DNA of 64,000 bases from Larkinella humicola (GCF_008727875.1 NZ_VTWS01000009.1:186001-250000), one strand, 5' to 3'; positions 36,206 to 45,281 are shown, numbered from the stretch's first letter. Notes: a model not told the origin generated them from the sequence alone. Numbers and translations: made by a program.

Positions 36206-37111
36206 ATGTTTTTCTTCATTCTTGGCATACTGGCCCTCATCGTCGGTTTTGCCGTCAATACCCCTTCACTGGCCTTCGCCCGGTTTTCCCGGCCGCTGAA
36301 AGTAGTCGGCACGATTCTGGTTAGCATCGGTTTTCTTTCTTCCTCGGTTCGTCAGATCGACGCCGGAACGGTGGGCGTTCAGAGTTTATTCGGGAGCGTG
36401 CAGGAGCGCGTGCTGGAAAGCGGCCTGAGTTTTGTCAATCCGCTGGTCAGCATTACTGAATTCGACATCAAAACGCAAAACTACACGATGTCAGCGGTGC
36501 ATGACGAAGGCAACAACGAGGGCGACGATGCCATTCGGGTTCTGGCCGCCGATGGGCTGGAAGTAGTAATCGATCTGACGGTTCTGTACCGTGTTATTCC
36601 ATCGGAATCCCCCCAGATTTACCGCAGCATCGGTACGGATTATACCAATAAAGTGGTTCGGCCCATTACCCGTACCCGCATTCGTGACAATGCCGTGTAT
36701 TACGATGCGGTGGCACTCTATTCCACCAAACGGGATGAATTTCAGACCCGGATTTACAAAACCATCGAAGCTGATTTCCGGAAAAGGGGGTTGCTGCTCG
36801 AACAATTGCTGATTCGAAACATCAACCTGCCCGCATCCGTAAAAACCACCATCGAGTCGAAAATCAATGCCGAACAGGATGCCCAGAAAATGCAGTTTGT
36901 CCTGCAAAAAGAACGCCAGGAAGCGGAGCGAAAACGCGTTGAAGCACAGGGGATTGCCGATTACCAGAAAATCCTGTCAACCGGCTTGTCTGACCGCCAG
37001 TTGCAATATGAACAAATCAAAGCCCAGCGCGAACTGGCCGCTTCGCCCAATGCCAAAATTATCGTTCTGGGCGGACGCGGAAATGTGCCGCTGATTCTGA
37101 ATGATAAATAA
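36206..37111 (+). CDS. SPFH/prohibitin-family membrane protein
   Basis: 301 residues. Two N-terminal hydrophobic stretches (about 1-20 and 32-48), then the SPFH/band 7 domain (about 50-230): VRQIDAGTVGVQSLFGSV, LESGLSFVNPLVSITEFDIKTQ, LADGLEVVIDLTVLYRV and RDNAVYYDAVALYSTKRDEF. An alanine/glutamate-rich coiled coil follows (about 225-275, KINAEQDAQKMQFVLQKE) and the end ASPNAKIIVLGGRGNVPLIL is typical of prohibitin-like bacterial proteins. Such proteins form ring scaffolds in the membrane, often with FtsH protease. Its own promoter is likely in the 185-bp gap after nuoM. Confidence 0.9.
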   Translation: MFFFILGILALIVGFAVNTPSLAFARFSRPLKVVGTILVSIGFLSSSVRQIDAGTVGVQSLFGSVQERVLESGLSFVNPLVSITEFDIKTQNYTMSAVHDEGNNEGDDAIRVLAADGLEVVIDLTVLYRVIPSESPQIYRSIGTDYTNKVVRPITRTRIRDNAVYYDAVALYSTKRDEFQTRIYKTIEADFRKRGLLLEQLLIRNINLPASVKTTIESKINAEQDAQKMQFVLQKERQEAERKRVEAQGIADYQKILSTGLSDRQLQYEQIKAQRELAASPNAKIIVLGGRGNVPLILNDK

Positions 37112-37201
37112 CCGGCTTGCCTCCGAAAAACTGCTTTTCAGCAGCAATAGCCCATTCCAAACCCCAAGCAGTACTATAGACGGTCTATTCTACAAACTGG
37201 T

Positions 37202-38356
37202 ATGCAATCAACTTCTACGGCTGCTTCAGAGCCTGCCCTTGCCCAACCGGCGCCCGTCCGACGCCTGATGTCCCTGGATGCCCTGCGGGGTTTCGACATG
37301 TTCTGGATTGCCGGAGGAGAAGAAATTTTTCACGTTTTAGCCAAAACCACCGGCTGGGCGTGGGCCTTTTTTATGGCCGAGCAGTTCACCCACGTCGAGT
37401 GGAACGGTTTTCGGCCTTATGATTGCATCTTTCCGCTCTTCCTGTTCATGGCGGGTGTTTCCACCCCGTTTGCCGTCGGAAGCCGGTTGGAACGGGGGGT
37501 TGCCAAAAGCGAACTGGCCCGAAAAATCATCACGCGCGGTCTGATTCTGGTGGTACTGGGCATCGTTTACAACAACGGTTTGTTCACCAAACCCATCAGC
37601 GACATGCGGTTTCCGAGCGTTCTGGCCCGGATCGGTCTGGCCGGGATGTTTGGTCAATTGATCTACCTGTATTTCCCGAATCCGAAGGTTCAATACGCCT
37701 GGTTTGCCGGGTTGCTGCTGGGCTACTGGGCTGCCATGAAACTCATTCCGGTACCGGGCTGCGGAGCGGGCATCTTAACGCTGGATTGCAGCCTGGCGGG
37801 CTACGTCGACCGGTCGGTGCTGCCGGGTCGTCTGTATCTCAAAGTGCATGATCCGGAGGGCCTGTTTTCCACCATTCCTGCCATCGCCACGGCCTTACTC
37901 GGCATTTTCTCCGGGAAATTGCTCCGCAGCGACGGCCCATCCGCCCACCGCGATCAGAAAACGCTGTGGCTGGTGCTGGGCGGCATCTCCTGTCTGGTGC
38001 TGGGCTATTGCTGGGGGCTGGTGTTCCCGATCAATAAAAACCTGTGGACCAGCTCGTTCACGCTCGTAGCCGGGGGCTGGAGCATCCTGATGCTGGCGTT
38101 GTTTTACTGGATTATCGACGTCCGGAAAGTAAGCGGCTGGGCGTTTTTCTTCACGGTGATCGGCATGAATTCCATCCTGATCTACATTGCCGGGGAGTTT
38201 ATCGACTTCGACTACGCGGCCAAATTCTTTTTTGAAGGCATCCTCAGTTTCTTCTCCGAACCCATCCGGGCGGTGGGCGCCGTGCTGGCATTCCTGGCCG
38301 TGAAATGGGCGTTTCTGTATTTTCTGTACAAGAAGAAGGTGTTCTTGAGAGTATAA
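37202..38356 (+). CDS. NagX-like (DUF5009) membrane acyltransferase family protein
   Basis: 384 residues, about 10 membrane helices. The N-terminal motif RLMSLDALRGFDMFWIAGGEE (about 21-41) and FRPYDCIFPLFLFMAGVSTPFA (about 66-87) mark the family related to heparan-alpha-glucosaminide N-acetyltransferase, called NagX or DUF5009 in bacteria. The usual role is acetyl transfer to amino sugars across the inner membrane or transport of them; neither is proven. It stands 90 bp after the SPFH gene and ends at a large hairpin. Confidence 0.85.
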   Translation: MQSTSTAASEPALAQPAPVRRLMSLDALRGFDMFWIAGGEEIFHVLAKTTGWAWAFFMAEQFTHVEWNGFRPYDCIFPLFLFMAGVSTPFAVGSRLERGVAKSELARKIITRGLILVVLGIVYNNGLFTKPISDMRFPSVLARIGLAGMFGQLIYLYFPNPKVQYAWFAGLLLGYWAAMKLIPVPGCGAGILTLDCSLAGYVDRSVLPGRLYLKVHDPEGLFSTIPAIATALLGIFSGKLLRSDGPSAHRDQKTLWLVLGGISCLVLGYCWGLVFPINKNLWTSSFTLVAGGWSILMLALFYWIIDVRKVSGWAFFFTVIGMNSILIYIAGEFIDFDYAAKFFFEGILSFFSEPIRAVGAVLAFLAVKWAFLYFLYKKKVFLRV

Positions 38357-38361
38357 ATAAG

Positions 38362-38456
38362 TTGTTTCGCAGAGTTAAGCGGAGAACATCAGAGTTTATC
38401 AGAGAGAAATAAACTCTGTGTAACTCTGATTTCCTCTGATCAACTCTGCGAAACAA
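38362..38456. terminator. 95-bp imperfect palindrome between convergent genes
   Basis: TTGTTTCGCAGAGTT at 38362-38376 is a perfect 15-bp mirror of AACTCTGCGAAACAA at 38442-38456. Inside it AGAGTTTAT (38391-38399) mirrors ATAAACTCT (38409-38417). The intermediate segments also pair with few mismatches, and CAGAGTT/AACTCTG words recur six times. It fills the space from 5 bp after one stop codon to the base before the other. It is probably a bidirectional terminator and looks like a member of a dispersed repeat family. Confidence 0.75.
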
Positions 38457-39386
38457 TCATTTCTTCTCCAGCAACCCCATCGACTTCAGCCAGCCTTCAC
38501 AGGCCGCGGGCCAGTTTTCGATGGAGCCTTTGCCCTGCACCCGGAGCGCGTAGCCGTGGCCGCCTTTCGGGTAGATGTGCATTTCGGCGGGGACGTTGGC
38601 TTTGGTCAGTGCCAGGTAATAGTCGATGCTGTTTTCCACCGGCACGCCCTTGTCGTCCTGCGCATGGACCAGAAACGTTGGCGGGGTTTTGCCATTCACC
38701 TGCAATTCATTCGAATAATACGCAATCTGCTCCTGGCTGGGCGTTTTGCCAATCAATTTCTCCCGTGAACCGCCGTGCGCTTTGGCCCCGAACGTCACCA
38801 CCGGATACATCAGAATCGCGAAATTCGGCTTGGCGTCTTCGCTGGCGGTGGTGCCCCGGTGGTAATGGGTCGACAAAGTCGAAGCGAGGTGGCCCCCCGC
38901 CGAAAAACCGATCACGCCCAGCCGGTCGGTATTGACATTCCATTTGGTCGCATGTTGGCGGATCAGCTTCATGGCCTGCATGGCATCGGCCAGCGGCACT
39001 TCGTGTTTGTTCGTCTGCGTCCGGTCGTCGGGCAGGCGGTGTTTCAGCACAAAAGCCGCCATACCGCGTTCGTTGAACCATTTCGCCATTTCTTCGCCTT
39101 CGTGTCCGTAGGCCAGTAGGCTGTACCCTCCACCCGGAATGACCAGAATGGCCGCTCCGGTGGCCTTGTCTTTCGGCGGCAGAAAGGCCGCGATTGTCGG
39201 GACTTTCACATCGCTGATTCGTAAAATACCGTCTTTGCCCAGCTCCGATTTTTCCTGAACGGCCTCGTTCGGTATCGCATTTGGAATTTGGTTTTTGGGC
39301 CAGAGGTCAACGGTTTCCGGTTTTTGAGCCATCGCAGAAGTTGCCAGTAAGAGCGTCGCTGAAAGCAGCGTTAGGGTGAAATTCAT
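38457..39386 (-). CDS. Secreted alpha/beta hydrolase (acetyl-esterase-like)
   Basis: 309 residues from the ATG at 39386; the signal peptide ends near ATSAMAQ. Oxyanion-hole motif LVIPGGGYSLLAYGHEG (about 81-97), nucleophile S162 in GFSAGGHLAS, then VHAQDDKGVP (acid) and GGHGYAL (His) near the C-terminus complete the triad. The layout matches the BD-FAE/acetyl-xylan-esterase-like group common in Bacteroidota. It is probably periplasmic and removes acetyl or similar esters from polysaccharide. It is not in an operon with glycosidases here. It ends exactly at the large hairpin. Confidence 0.88.
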   Translation of the reverse strand: MNFTLTLLSATLLLATSAMAQKPETVDLWPKNQIPNAIPNEAVQEKSELGKDGILRISDVKVPTIAAFLPPKDKATGAAILVIPGGGYSLLAYGHEGEEMAKWFNERGMAAFVLKHRLPDDRTQTNKHEVPLADAMQAMKLIRQHATKWNVNTDRLGVIGFSAGGHLASTLSTHYHRGTTASEDAKPNFAILMYPVVTFGAKAHGGSREKLIGKTPSQEQIAYYSNELQVNGKTPPTFLVHAQDDKGVPVENSIDYYLALTKANVPAEMHIYPKGGHGYALRVQGKGSIENWPAACEGWLKSMGLLEKK

Positions 39387-39432
39387 AATGGATTTAGGAA
39401 GTAGTGTCACCGCATCCGGCGACCGGTTTTTA

Positions 39433-40068
39433 TTATTTTGGCTCGAAAGTAGCGACTTTCCCTTTCAAATACCCAATCACCACCTCCAGCCCCTTCTGAT
39501 AGTGCAGGTTGTTGGGAATGACAATATCCGCCATCGCTTTGTGCGGTTTGATAAATTCCTGGTAGGTCGGACGGACGTGGTAGTCCCACTGGTGTTTGAT
39601 CATTTCGGGTGTCAGGGCACGTTCGGCCTGGTCGCGCACCATCCGCCGTTCGTATTTAATCTTGTTTTTGGCGTCGATAAATACCTTCAAATCAAGCTGT
39701 TCCGCCACTTCGTCAAAGTGAAAAGCAAAAATTCCTTCCACTACAATGATGGGCGTTGGTTTGAAGATCAGCTTCTGGGGAACCACATTCGGATTGTTGA
39801 ACGTGTACTCCATCGTTTCGACCACTTTTCCTTCGTGAAGTTGCCGGATGTGCCAGGCAAACCGCAGGTGATCAATGGTTTGCGGCAAATCGAAATTGTG
39901 CACCCCAATGTCATCACGCGGAATCTGATCCAGTGGTTTGTAATAATTATCCTGCGAAATCAGGCAGATTTCGTCTTCCGAAAACGCGGAGATCAGTCCT
40001 TTCAAAAACGATGTCTTTCCCGATGCGCTCCCGCCCGTGATCCCGACAATGAATGGTTTGGTGGTCAT
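39433..40068 (-). CDS. udk: Uridine kinase
   Basis: 211 residues from the ATG at 40068 (MTTKPFIVG); nine upstream codons in the longest frame are ignored. P-loop GGSASGKTS at about 12-20, the DNYYK motif (about 40-44) for substrate binding, and the NFDLPQTID region and EGIFAF typical of uridine kinases/phosphoribulokinase-like enzymes. It phosphorylates uridine and cytidine in pyrimidine salvage in the cytoplasm. It is 29 bp downstream of the porZ stop on the same strand, as is a thymidine kinase gene further up, so nucleoside salvage genes flank porZ. Confidence 0.9.
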   Translation of the reverse strand: MTTKPFIVGITGGSASGKTSFLKGLISAFSEDEICLISQDNYYKPLDQIPRDDIGVHNFDLPQTIDHLRFAWHIRQLHEGKVVETMEYTFNNPNVVPQKLIFKPTPIIVVEGIFAFHFDEVAEQLDLKVFIDAKNKIKYERRMVRDQAERALTPEMIKHQWDYHVRPTYQEFIKPHKAMADIVIPNNLHYQKGLEVVIGYLKGKVATFEPK

Positions 40069-40097
40069 TCTACAAAAATAAAACGTTGAAACCACAA

Positions 40098-42410
40098 TTA
40101 CCGCACGACGGCCAATTTCCCCGCCAATCCTTCTTTTCCATCCGGCGAAACCGCAAACACAAAATAGACCCCGGTTTCGGCGGATCGGCCCCGGTAGTCG
40201 CGCAGGTTCCAGGTGGCGGTTCCGCCCTGCGATCGGGTTTCGTATACCAGTTGCCCCCCCGCATCCATGATTTTGACCACGGTATTTTCGACCAGCCCCC
40301 GAATGCTGACCAACCCGCCGAAATCGGGCCGGACCGGGTTCGGAAAAACCGTGATGCCCGCAAAAACCGGGGCGGGTTCGCTGGCCGTTCCGCCGTATGA
40401 AACCAGGCCGTTGGGCGTAGCGATAAACACCTCGCCACGCGTGGGTTCAATGGCAATATCGGTGATTTGGGAAGAAGGCAAGGGGCTGTTGTCGGCGGTA
40501 AAATTGTTGATCAAAACCGTCCCGTCCTCGTTGAAAAGATAGATTCCGTTGGTAGTTCCAATCCATTTCCGGTTACCGCCGTCGACCGCCAGCGCCGTCA
40601 CCGACTCGCCACTGAGCAACCGCCGACGGTCGAAAACCGGCCGGTACGCGTTGACGGTTCCGGTAAAAACCGCTGCCGGATTATCAAAAACCGCCACGCC
40701 ATTATCCGTTCCAATCCAGATCAGGCCGTCGCGGTCTTTCACCAGCGACCGAACGTTCCGATCCGGCAAATCGCCCTCGCCCGACTGGTTGTATAAAAGC
40801 CGGGTCCGGTTTGTTTTGGGATCAAAAACCTGCAAACCTCCGCCGTTGTAGGCACTCAGGCGCATCCACAAAAAACCGTTGTCGTCCAGAATCAGTTGCT
40901 GACTATCGCCCCGCCCCGGAATGAATGATTCAAACGGCCCGGTTTTCCGCCGGACCTGAATCGTCGCTTTTCCGAAATCAAGCGTCGGTGTTGCCAGCCA
41001 GATGTCACCGTTTGGATCGACCGCCAGGCTGCTGATGGAGGCCAGCACCCGGTTCACGACTTCCGGCGAATTGGGGTTGCCGAACGACCACAATCCGCTC
41101 CCAAAACTGCCCAGATACGTCCGCTGATCGGTCGGATTATAAGCGGCTGTGATGAAATCGGTGGGCAGTGATAACGCCTGAAAATTCTGCCAGCGCCCAT
41201 CGCTGAACCGATCGAAGCCCCGACGGCGACGCAGCGGTTTCAGATCGTCGGAAAAACCGCCTGGCAACGCCAGTACCTGACCCGACGGGTCGGCAGCCAG
41301 CCGTTGGAAAACATCCGAAGCCGGACCGTCGGGACTAACGGACTGAACGGCGATGCCGGTAATGCGCAGCAATCCGGACAGTGAATCGGCCACCCAGAAA
41401 CTTCCGGCGGCTTCGGCTATTTCCTTCGGCTCGCCCAGCAACGCGTTTTGCATCAGCGCGCCCGAGGCACGCTGGAGTTCGTCGGGCGCGGTGGCAATCC
41501 ACTCGGTCGCCGTTGCCAGCAAACCGGTGATCGTCGGCAACGGTTTAACCACCGTCCAACGCCCGCCCTGCCGCTCGGCAACGCCCTGCCCCGGCCAGGC
41601 CACATACAGGCGGTTGTTGACGCCTGCTACGGATTGAACGGAAGCACCAGACGGCAGGGAGACGGTTTTCCAGTTGCCAAAAAATGCCAGATTGACCGTT
41701 GGCGCGAATCGGGCCGCCAGCAGTCCGCGCGAGGTGGCTGCGTAAATGGAATCATTCGCCAGAGCCGTGGCATGCACCACCACCGGCGTTCCGTTCGGGC
41801 CAATATTTCGGTAGGTATCGCGGATTTCCGATTTGACAACATCCAGCACCACAATCCCGAAATCGCAGGCCAGGTAGGCGTCGTTGCCGGTGCGGGACAC
41901 GTGGTTGATGCGTTTGCTGCCGGGGATCTGCGTGGCGTCGCGTATAAGGGTAATCGTAGTCAGGGTTCCGGGTTCGCCGGAATCGCTAACGGACAGCAGG
42001 TCGATGGTGCCGCTGCGGTACCCAACCAGCAACCGTTTCTGGTCCGTTGCATAAAATAACTGACTGACGCCGGTTTCGCTAAATCCGTCATCCCGACTCA
42101 GCCGCGTGGCTTCATTCGCCACCGGATCGAAGTAAAAAAAACCATTCTCCGACGCGCAGTAGATTTTGCTCTGAACAGCCGCCAGCGTCTGGGCAGAAAG
42201 AAAACTGGGGTGGGAATGCCAGGTGCCGGGCTGCGCCTTCGCGAAGGGAGCCGTGAATACTAAACAATGAATAAACAGTATTAAATATCGAACCTTGAAT
42301 AACGAATAACGAATAACGAATGCCTGTCCTGAGCGGTTTTCCACCCCCACCACGCTCCCACCCTTCGCTATTCGATATTCAATATTCAATATTCGATATT
42401 CATTGATCAT
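40098..42410 (-). CDS. porZ: PorZ-like type IX secretion attachment-complex protein
   Basis: Up to 770 residues; the start is uncertain. The signal peptide (YLILFIHCLVFTAPFAKAQ) only begins around residue 42, and the codons before it come from heptamer repeats. The mature protein begins GTWHSHPSFLSAQTLAAVQ. Two beta-propellers follow, as in PorZ (N-terminal KIYCASENGFFYFDP, C-terminal IWIGTDNGVAVFDN and RKWIGTTNGIYLFNEDG). A type IX-type C-terminal domain (about 690-770; VFPNPVRPDFGG to GKLAVVR) ends it. PorZ acts at the cell surface with PorU, PorV and PorQ to anchor cargo. Two-component propeller sensors look similar, but there is no kinase domain here. Confidence 0.8.
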   Translation of the reverse strand: MINEYRILNIEYRIAKGGSVVGVENRSGQAFVIRYSLFKVRYLILFIHCLVFTAPFAKAQPGTWHSHPSFLSAQTLAAVQSKIYCASENGFFYFDPVANEATRLSRDDGFSETGVSQLFYATDQKRLLVGYRSGTIDLLSVSDSGEPGTLTTITLIRDATQIPGSKRINHVSRTGNDAYLACDFGIVVLDVVKSEIRDTYRNIGPNGTPVVVHATALANDSIYAATSRGLLAARFAPTVNLAFFGNWKTVSLPSGASVQSVAGVNNRLYVAWPGQGVAERQGGRWTVVKPLPTITGLLATATEWIATAPDELQRASGALMQNALLGEPKEIAEAAGSFWVADSLSGLLRITGIAVQSVSPDGPASDVFQRLAADPSGQVLALPGGFSDDLKPLRRRRGFDRFSDGRWQNFQALSLPTDFITAAYNPTDQRTYLGSFGSGLWSFGNPNSPEVVNRVLASISSLAVDPNGDIWLATPTLDFGKATIQVRRKTGPFESFIPGRGDSQQLILDDNGFLWMRLSAYNGGGLQVFDPKTNRTRLLYNQSGEGDLPDRNVRSLVKDRDGLIWIGTDNGVAVFDNPAAVFTGTVNAYRPVFDRRRLLSGESVTALAVDGGNRKWIGTTNGIYLFNEDGTVLINNFTADNSPLPSSQITDIAIEPTRGEVFIATPNGLVSYGGTASEPAPVFAGITVFPNPVRPDFGGLVSIRGLVENTVVKIMDAGGQLVYETRSQGGTATWNLRDYRGRSAETGVYFVFAVSPDGKEGLAGKLAVVR
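42297..42317. repeat. Heptamer tandem repeat GAATAAC x3
   Basis: Three perfect 7-bp units run from 42297 to 42317, followed by GAATG. On the minus strand they lie inside the open N-terminal extension of porZ, just before the signal peptide. Confidence 0.85.
42370..42404. repeat. Heptamer tandem repeat ATTCRAT x5
   Basis: Five 7-bp units (ATTCGAT, ATTCAAT, ATTCAAT, ATTCGAT, ATTCATT) run without a gap, directly below the first ATG of porZ on the minus strand. A change of one unit would shift the frame between that ATG and the signal peptide. Confidence 0.85.
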
Positions 42411-42432
42411 TATTCATTCGGAGTCGTCCGCG

Positions 42433-43062
42433 CTATTCATTACTACTGTCTTCATACACCCACTCCTTGCTAACCACCTGATCCCCCAGATTATAACACC
42501 GGCGGCAGCGGGCTTCGTAGCTGTCGGTTTCGCCCAATAATACCTTTTCTTTGGAATGATTCAGGCGGTAGGAATAGCTGGCGATGTCGCCACACACCAC
42601 GCAAATGGCGTGGACTTTCGTGACGTACTCGGCAATGGCCATCAACTGCGGCATACAGCCGAACGGGTTACCTTCGAAGTCCATGTCCAGCCCGGCCAGA
42701 ATGACGCGCTTTCCGTTGTCGGCCAGGTGGTTACACACCTCGATCAGCTCTTTATCATCAAAAAACTGGGCTTCGTCGATGCCCACCACCTCACTATCAC
42801 CGGCCAGCGTCAGGATGTCGTGGGCCGTCTGGACGGGCTGCGAACGAACGGCATTGGCGTTGTGCGAAACGATGTTTTCTTCGTGATACCGCGTGTCGAT
42901 CAACGGCTTGAAAATCACCACCTTCATCCGGGCGATCACGGCCCGGTTGATGCGCCGGATCAGTTCTTCGGTTTTTCCCGAAAACATGGAGCCGCAAATC
43001 ACTTCAATCCAACCCGTGCGCAGGTGGGGCGGTTCACGCCGGCGGTTCGGTTCAATAAACAT
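42433..43062 (-). CDS. tdk: Thymidine kinase
   Basis: 209 residues, type II thymidine kinase of normal length. P-loop GSMFSGKT at 24-31, DEAQ at 96-99 (E97 catalytic), zinc cysteines C154, C157, C186 and C189, and the lasso region ending [16 protein letters not shown]. It phosphorylates thymidine for salvage in the cytoplasm. It diverges from the next gene and lies 22 bp upstream of the porZ reading frame. Confidence 0.95.
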   Translation of the reverse strand: MFIEPNRRREPPHLRTGWIEVICGSMFSGKTEELIRRINRAVIARMKVVIFKPLIDTRYHEENIVSHNANAVRSQPVQTAHDILTLAGDSEVVGIDEAQFFDDKELIEVCNHLADNGKRVILAGLDMDFEGNPFGCMPQLMAIAEYVTKVHAICVVCGDIASYSYRLNHSKEKVLLGETDSYEARCRRCYNLGDQVVSKEWVYEDSSNE

Positions 43063-43173
43063 ACGTTCGTAGCGTTGAATAGATTACTAATCTGGCACCT
43101 TTCTTGTAGTGGCCAAACTGGCTTTAACGAGAATTTCACCAATGTCTGATCGGAATATTCTAAGCGAAAACCA

Positions 43174-43194
43174 TATCTTTACAAAGCAAAGATA
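43174..43194 (+). promoter_or_regulatory. -7-like box in a 7-bp dyad before the conserved hypothetical gene
   Basis: TATCTTT (43174-43180) and AAAGATA (43188-43194) are perfect inverted arms around a 7-nt spacer. TATCTTTA is one base off the TAnnTTTG consensus and lies 21 bp before the ATG at 43202. The site supports that start over the two upstream ATG codons, which would lie before the transcript start. Confidence 0.4.
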
Positions 43195-43201
43195 TTTTGA
43201 T

Positions 43202-44407
43202 ATGTCGAACAAGTTCAATGCCTCCTCCCTTACTGAATATTGCAAATCATACGCCCGAAAAGTGGCGGGTGATTTTTTTGCCCATCATACCGTCATCAGC
43301 GGGCAGGAACTCCTAAAACTAAGCCCCGTCAGTCAGGTCAATTTGTTCGTTATCAGCAGTCTGTCCGACAAATGGCGCAGCGATGCGGAGCGTTTTCGCA
43401 GTCCTTTTTTTGATTTTGAACACCCGGATGTCCGGCAGGCGATGCAGGTGTTTATGAATACCGTGTCGCAACACATTTCGGTGCGCCGGGAACATCTGGA
43501 GCCGCTGCTGACCGAAGCCACCCGCCGGACGCTGATTCTGCTGTTCGACCCGCGCCACTATTTCGACGAAGCCCTGCGGAACCAGCCCGATTTTTCCCTG
43601 ACGGCCGAAGCCGCGCACCAACTGACCCGCTATACCCAGATCAACAAGTTTGTTCCGGCGGCTATTGAAGACCGCATGAAGGGAAAAAGCGTCGTTTACG
43701 TCAACCAGGCCCTGAACTGGCTCGATGAAATTTTGATGCAGCGAAGCCGCGAGCTGGAAAAACCGGAGAAATACATTCCGTTGTTTTCGGAAAAACTGCT
43801 GCTCGACCCCGTGGTTTTGCTCCGTAAATCCTCCTACGAGTTTTCGCCCCCGCAACCGACGCCAACGGCGAACAAGTCCTTTTTTGATACTGAAGTGGAG
43901 AATACCGTCGTTCCGGCAACGCCCGCCGTTCCACCACCCGTCAACGGTTCGGGCCTGACGGTTAATGGCACACCCCCGGATGACGATGCCCCGGTACAAC
44001 CGCTTTTTCTGTCGGATTCAGGTTCTTCCGTTGAACCGCCCGCACCGTCGATGCAGCCCAGCCAGGCAACCGCCCATCTGACCGAAACGTCGACGCTCGA
44101 AGAAAGCCTGAAAGTGGATGCCGAAACGACCGGCCCGGCTACGGTTGGCGAAACCTTCTACCGCGCGCCCATCGAAAGCATCAGCAAAAGCATTTCGCTG
44201 AATCAGAAATTCATGTTTATCAATCAGTTGTTCAACGGCAATGCGGCTTCCTACAACGAAGCGATTGAAGAACTGAACCGCGCAACGAGCTACGATCAGG
44301 CCCGCGATCTGGTTTCATACCGGTATGCCGCCCAGTATCTGTGGGACATGAGCAGCGACGAAGTGGCGATGCTGGTCGACATTCTGAAACGACGGTTTGC
44401 GGTGTAA
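43202..44407 (+). CDS. Conserved hypothetical protein with Pro-rich linker
   Basis: 401 residues from the ATG at 43202 (MSNKFNASSLTEYC). I do not recognise the family. About 1-215 is a helical domain (FFAHHTVISGQELLKLSPVSQ, LFDPRHYFDEALRN, YVNQALNWLDEILMQRS). About 220-310 is a Pro/Thr/Ser-rich, low-complexity linker. About 325-401 is a small helical domain (FMFINQLFNGNAASYNEAI, YLWDMSSDEVAMLVDILKRRF). There is no signal peptide or membrane helix, so it is cytoplasmic. The stop is directly followed, with no gap, by the stop of the convergent TraB-like gene. Possibly a scaffold or regulatory protein, but nothing here proves this. Confidence 0.75.
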   Translation: MSNKFNASSLTEYCKSYARKVAGDFFAHHTVISGQELLKLSPVSQVNLFVISSLSDKWRSDAERFRSPFFDFEHPDVRQAMQVFMNTVSQHISVRREHLEPLLTEATRRTLILLFDPRHYFDEALRNQPDFSLTAEAAHQLTRYTQINKFVPAAIEDRMKGKSVVYVNQALNWLDEILMQRSRELEKPEKYIPLFSEKLLLDPVVLLRKSSYEFSPPQPTPTANKSFFDTEVENTVVPATPAVPPPVNGSGLTVNGTPPDDDAPVQPLFLSDSGSSVEPPAPSMQPSQATAHLTETSTLEESLKVDAETTGPATVGETFYRAPIESISKSISLNQKFMFINQLFNGNAASYNEAIEELNRATSYDQARDLVSYRYAAQYLWDMSSDEVAMLVDILKRRFAV

Positions 44408-45262
44408 TTACTGCGGTTCGACCTGGTAGCCTTCCTTTTTCAGCAACTCGATCAGCCCCTGCGGACCGGGCAAATGCAGTGCGCCCACAGCGACGAAAGT
44501 GGGCCGTGAAGCCATCAGGCCCGGTAAACGCTTCATCCAGTTGTGGTTGCGCTCATCAAGCAGGTAGGTCATGTTGCCGAACGTATTCCCGGATTTTTCG
44601 TTTAGTTTCCACATGCCCTGCAAATCCTGTTTCAGGTACAGTTCCGTCACGGATTTGCTCATGTCGTGCATCTCGTCCTTTTCCTTCACCATTTCCACCA
44701 GGTGCTGCGCCTGTTTTTCCACCGGATCGTGGTCGAACAAAAAAGCCATCTGTTCCTCCATCGTTTCGAGCGCACTGACGGTTTTCCGGCGTTTGCGACC
44801 GTCGCTGGCAAAATACAGATCGAGCGGCAAGCCCGTGAAGCTGTTGAGCGTATCGGACTCTTTCTGAACGTAGGCCAGGCTGAGCATGGTGGCCGTCACG
44901 ATGGGTTTCATCTGGTTGAAAAGCGCCAGATCGTAGCCCGTTCCCTTCTTGAATTCGTCGGCCACAAGCTTGTAATCCGTTTGCGACAGCAGTTTGTCCA
45001 GGCTTTTGTCGAGCATCAGCCCCCGCATGGCCATCGACAGCATGGCCGACGAATCGACTTCGGTTTCGACCACCACGCCCTCCGCCCCTTCGTAGGCCGA
45101 CTTGATTTTGGGATTCTGGTTCAGGTAGCTATCCTTCATAATGTGGTAGGTACCAAAGAGATATGACGGTTTTTTTAGCCCATTCCCCGATACCTTCCAC
45201 AGCAGGGATTGCGAAAATGTGGTCGTGGAGACGAGAACCAGTAAAAAAGAAAGCGTTTTCAT
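44408..45262 (-). CDS. TraB/GumN-family protein
   Basis: 284 residues. Signal peptide about 1-18 (LSFLLVLVSTTTFSQ). Typical GumN features: LLWKVSGNGLKKPSYLFGTYHI (about 20-41) at the start, then the VVVETEVDSSAML region, MKRLPGLMASRPTFVAVGALHLPGPQGLIELLKKEGY at the C-terminus with the conserved GALHLPG. The family has EK/GxxH motifs and is proposed to be metalloprotease-like (Tiki/TraB), but bacterial roles are uncertain. Probably periplasmic. It is followed upstream by the ABA4-like gene, 19 bp away. Confidence 0.88.
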   Translation of the reverse strand: MKTLSFLLVLVSTTTFSQSLLWKVSGNGLKKPSYLFGTYHIMKDSYLNQNPKIKSAYEGAEGVVVETEVDSSAMLSMAMRGLMLDKSLDKLLSQTDYKLVADEFKKGTGYDLALFNQMKPIVTATMLSLAYVQKESDTLNSFTGLPLDLYFASDGRKRRKTVSALETMEEQMAFLFDHDPVEKQAQHLVEMVKEKDEMHDMSKSVTELYLKQDLQGMWKLNEKSGNTFGNMTYLLDERNHNWMKRLPGLMASRPTFVAVGALHLPGPQGLIELLKKEGYQVEPQ

Positions 45263-45281
45263 CAGTGTAAAAAATAGCGTA

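Noticed and set aside
42297-42404. Possible CRISPR-like array
   Set aside because: The repeat unit is 7 bp without spacers; no cas genes are near.
40098-42410. Hybrid two-component sensor
   Set aside because: Propeller repeats resemble those of hybrid sensors, but no transmembrane-kinase-receiver part exists and the C-terminus is a type IX-type sorting domain.
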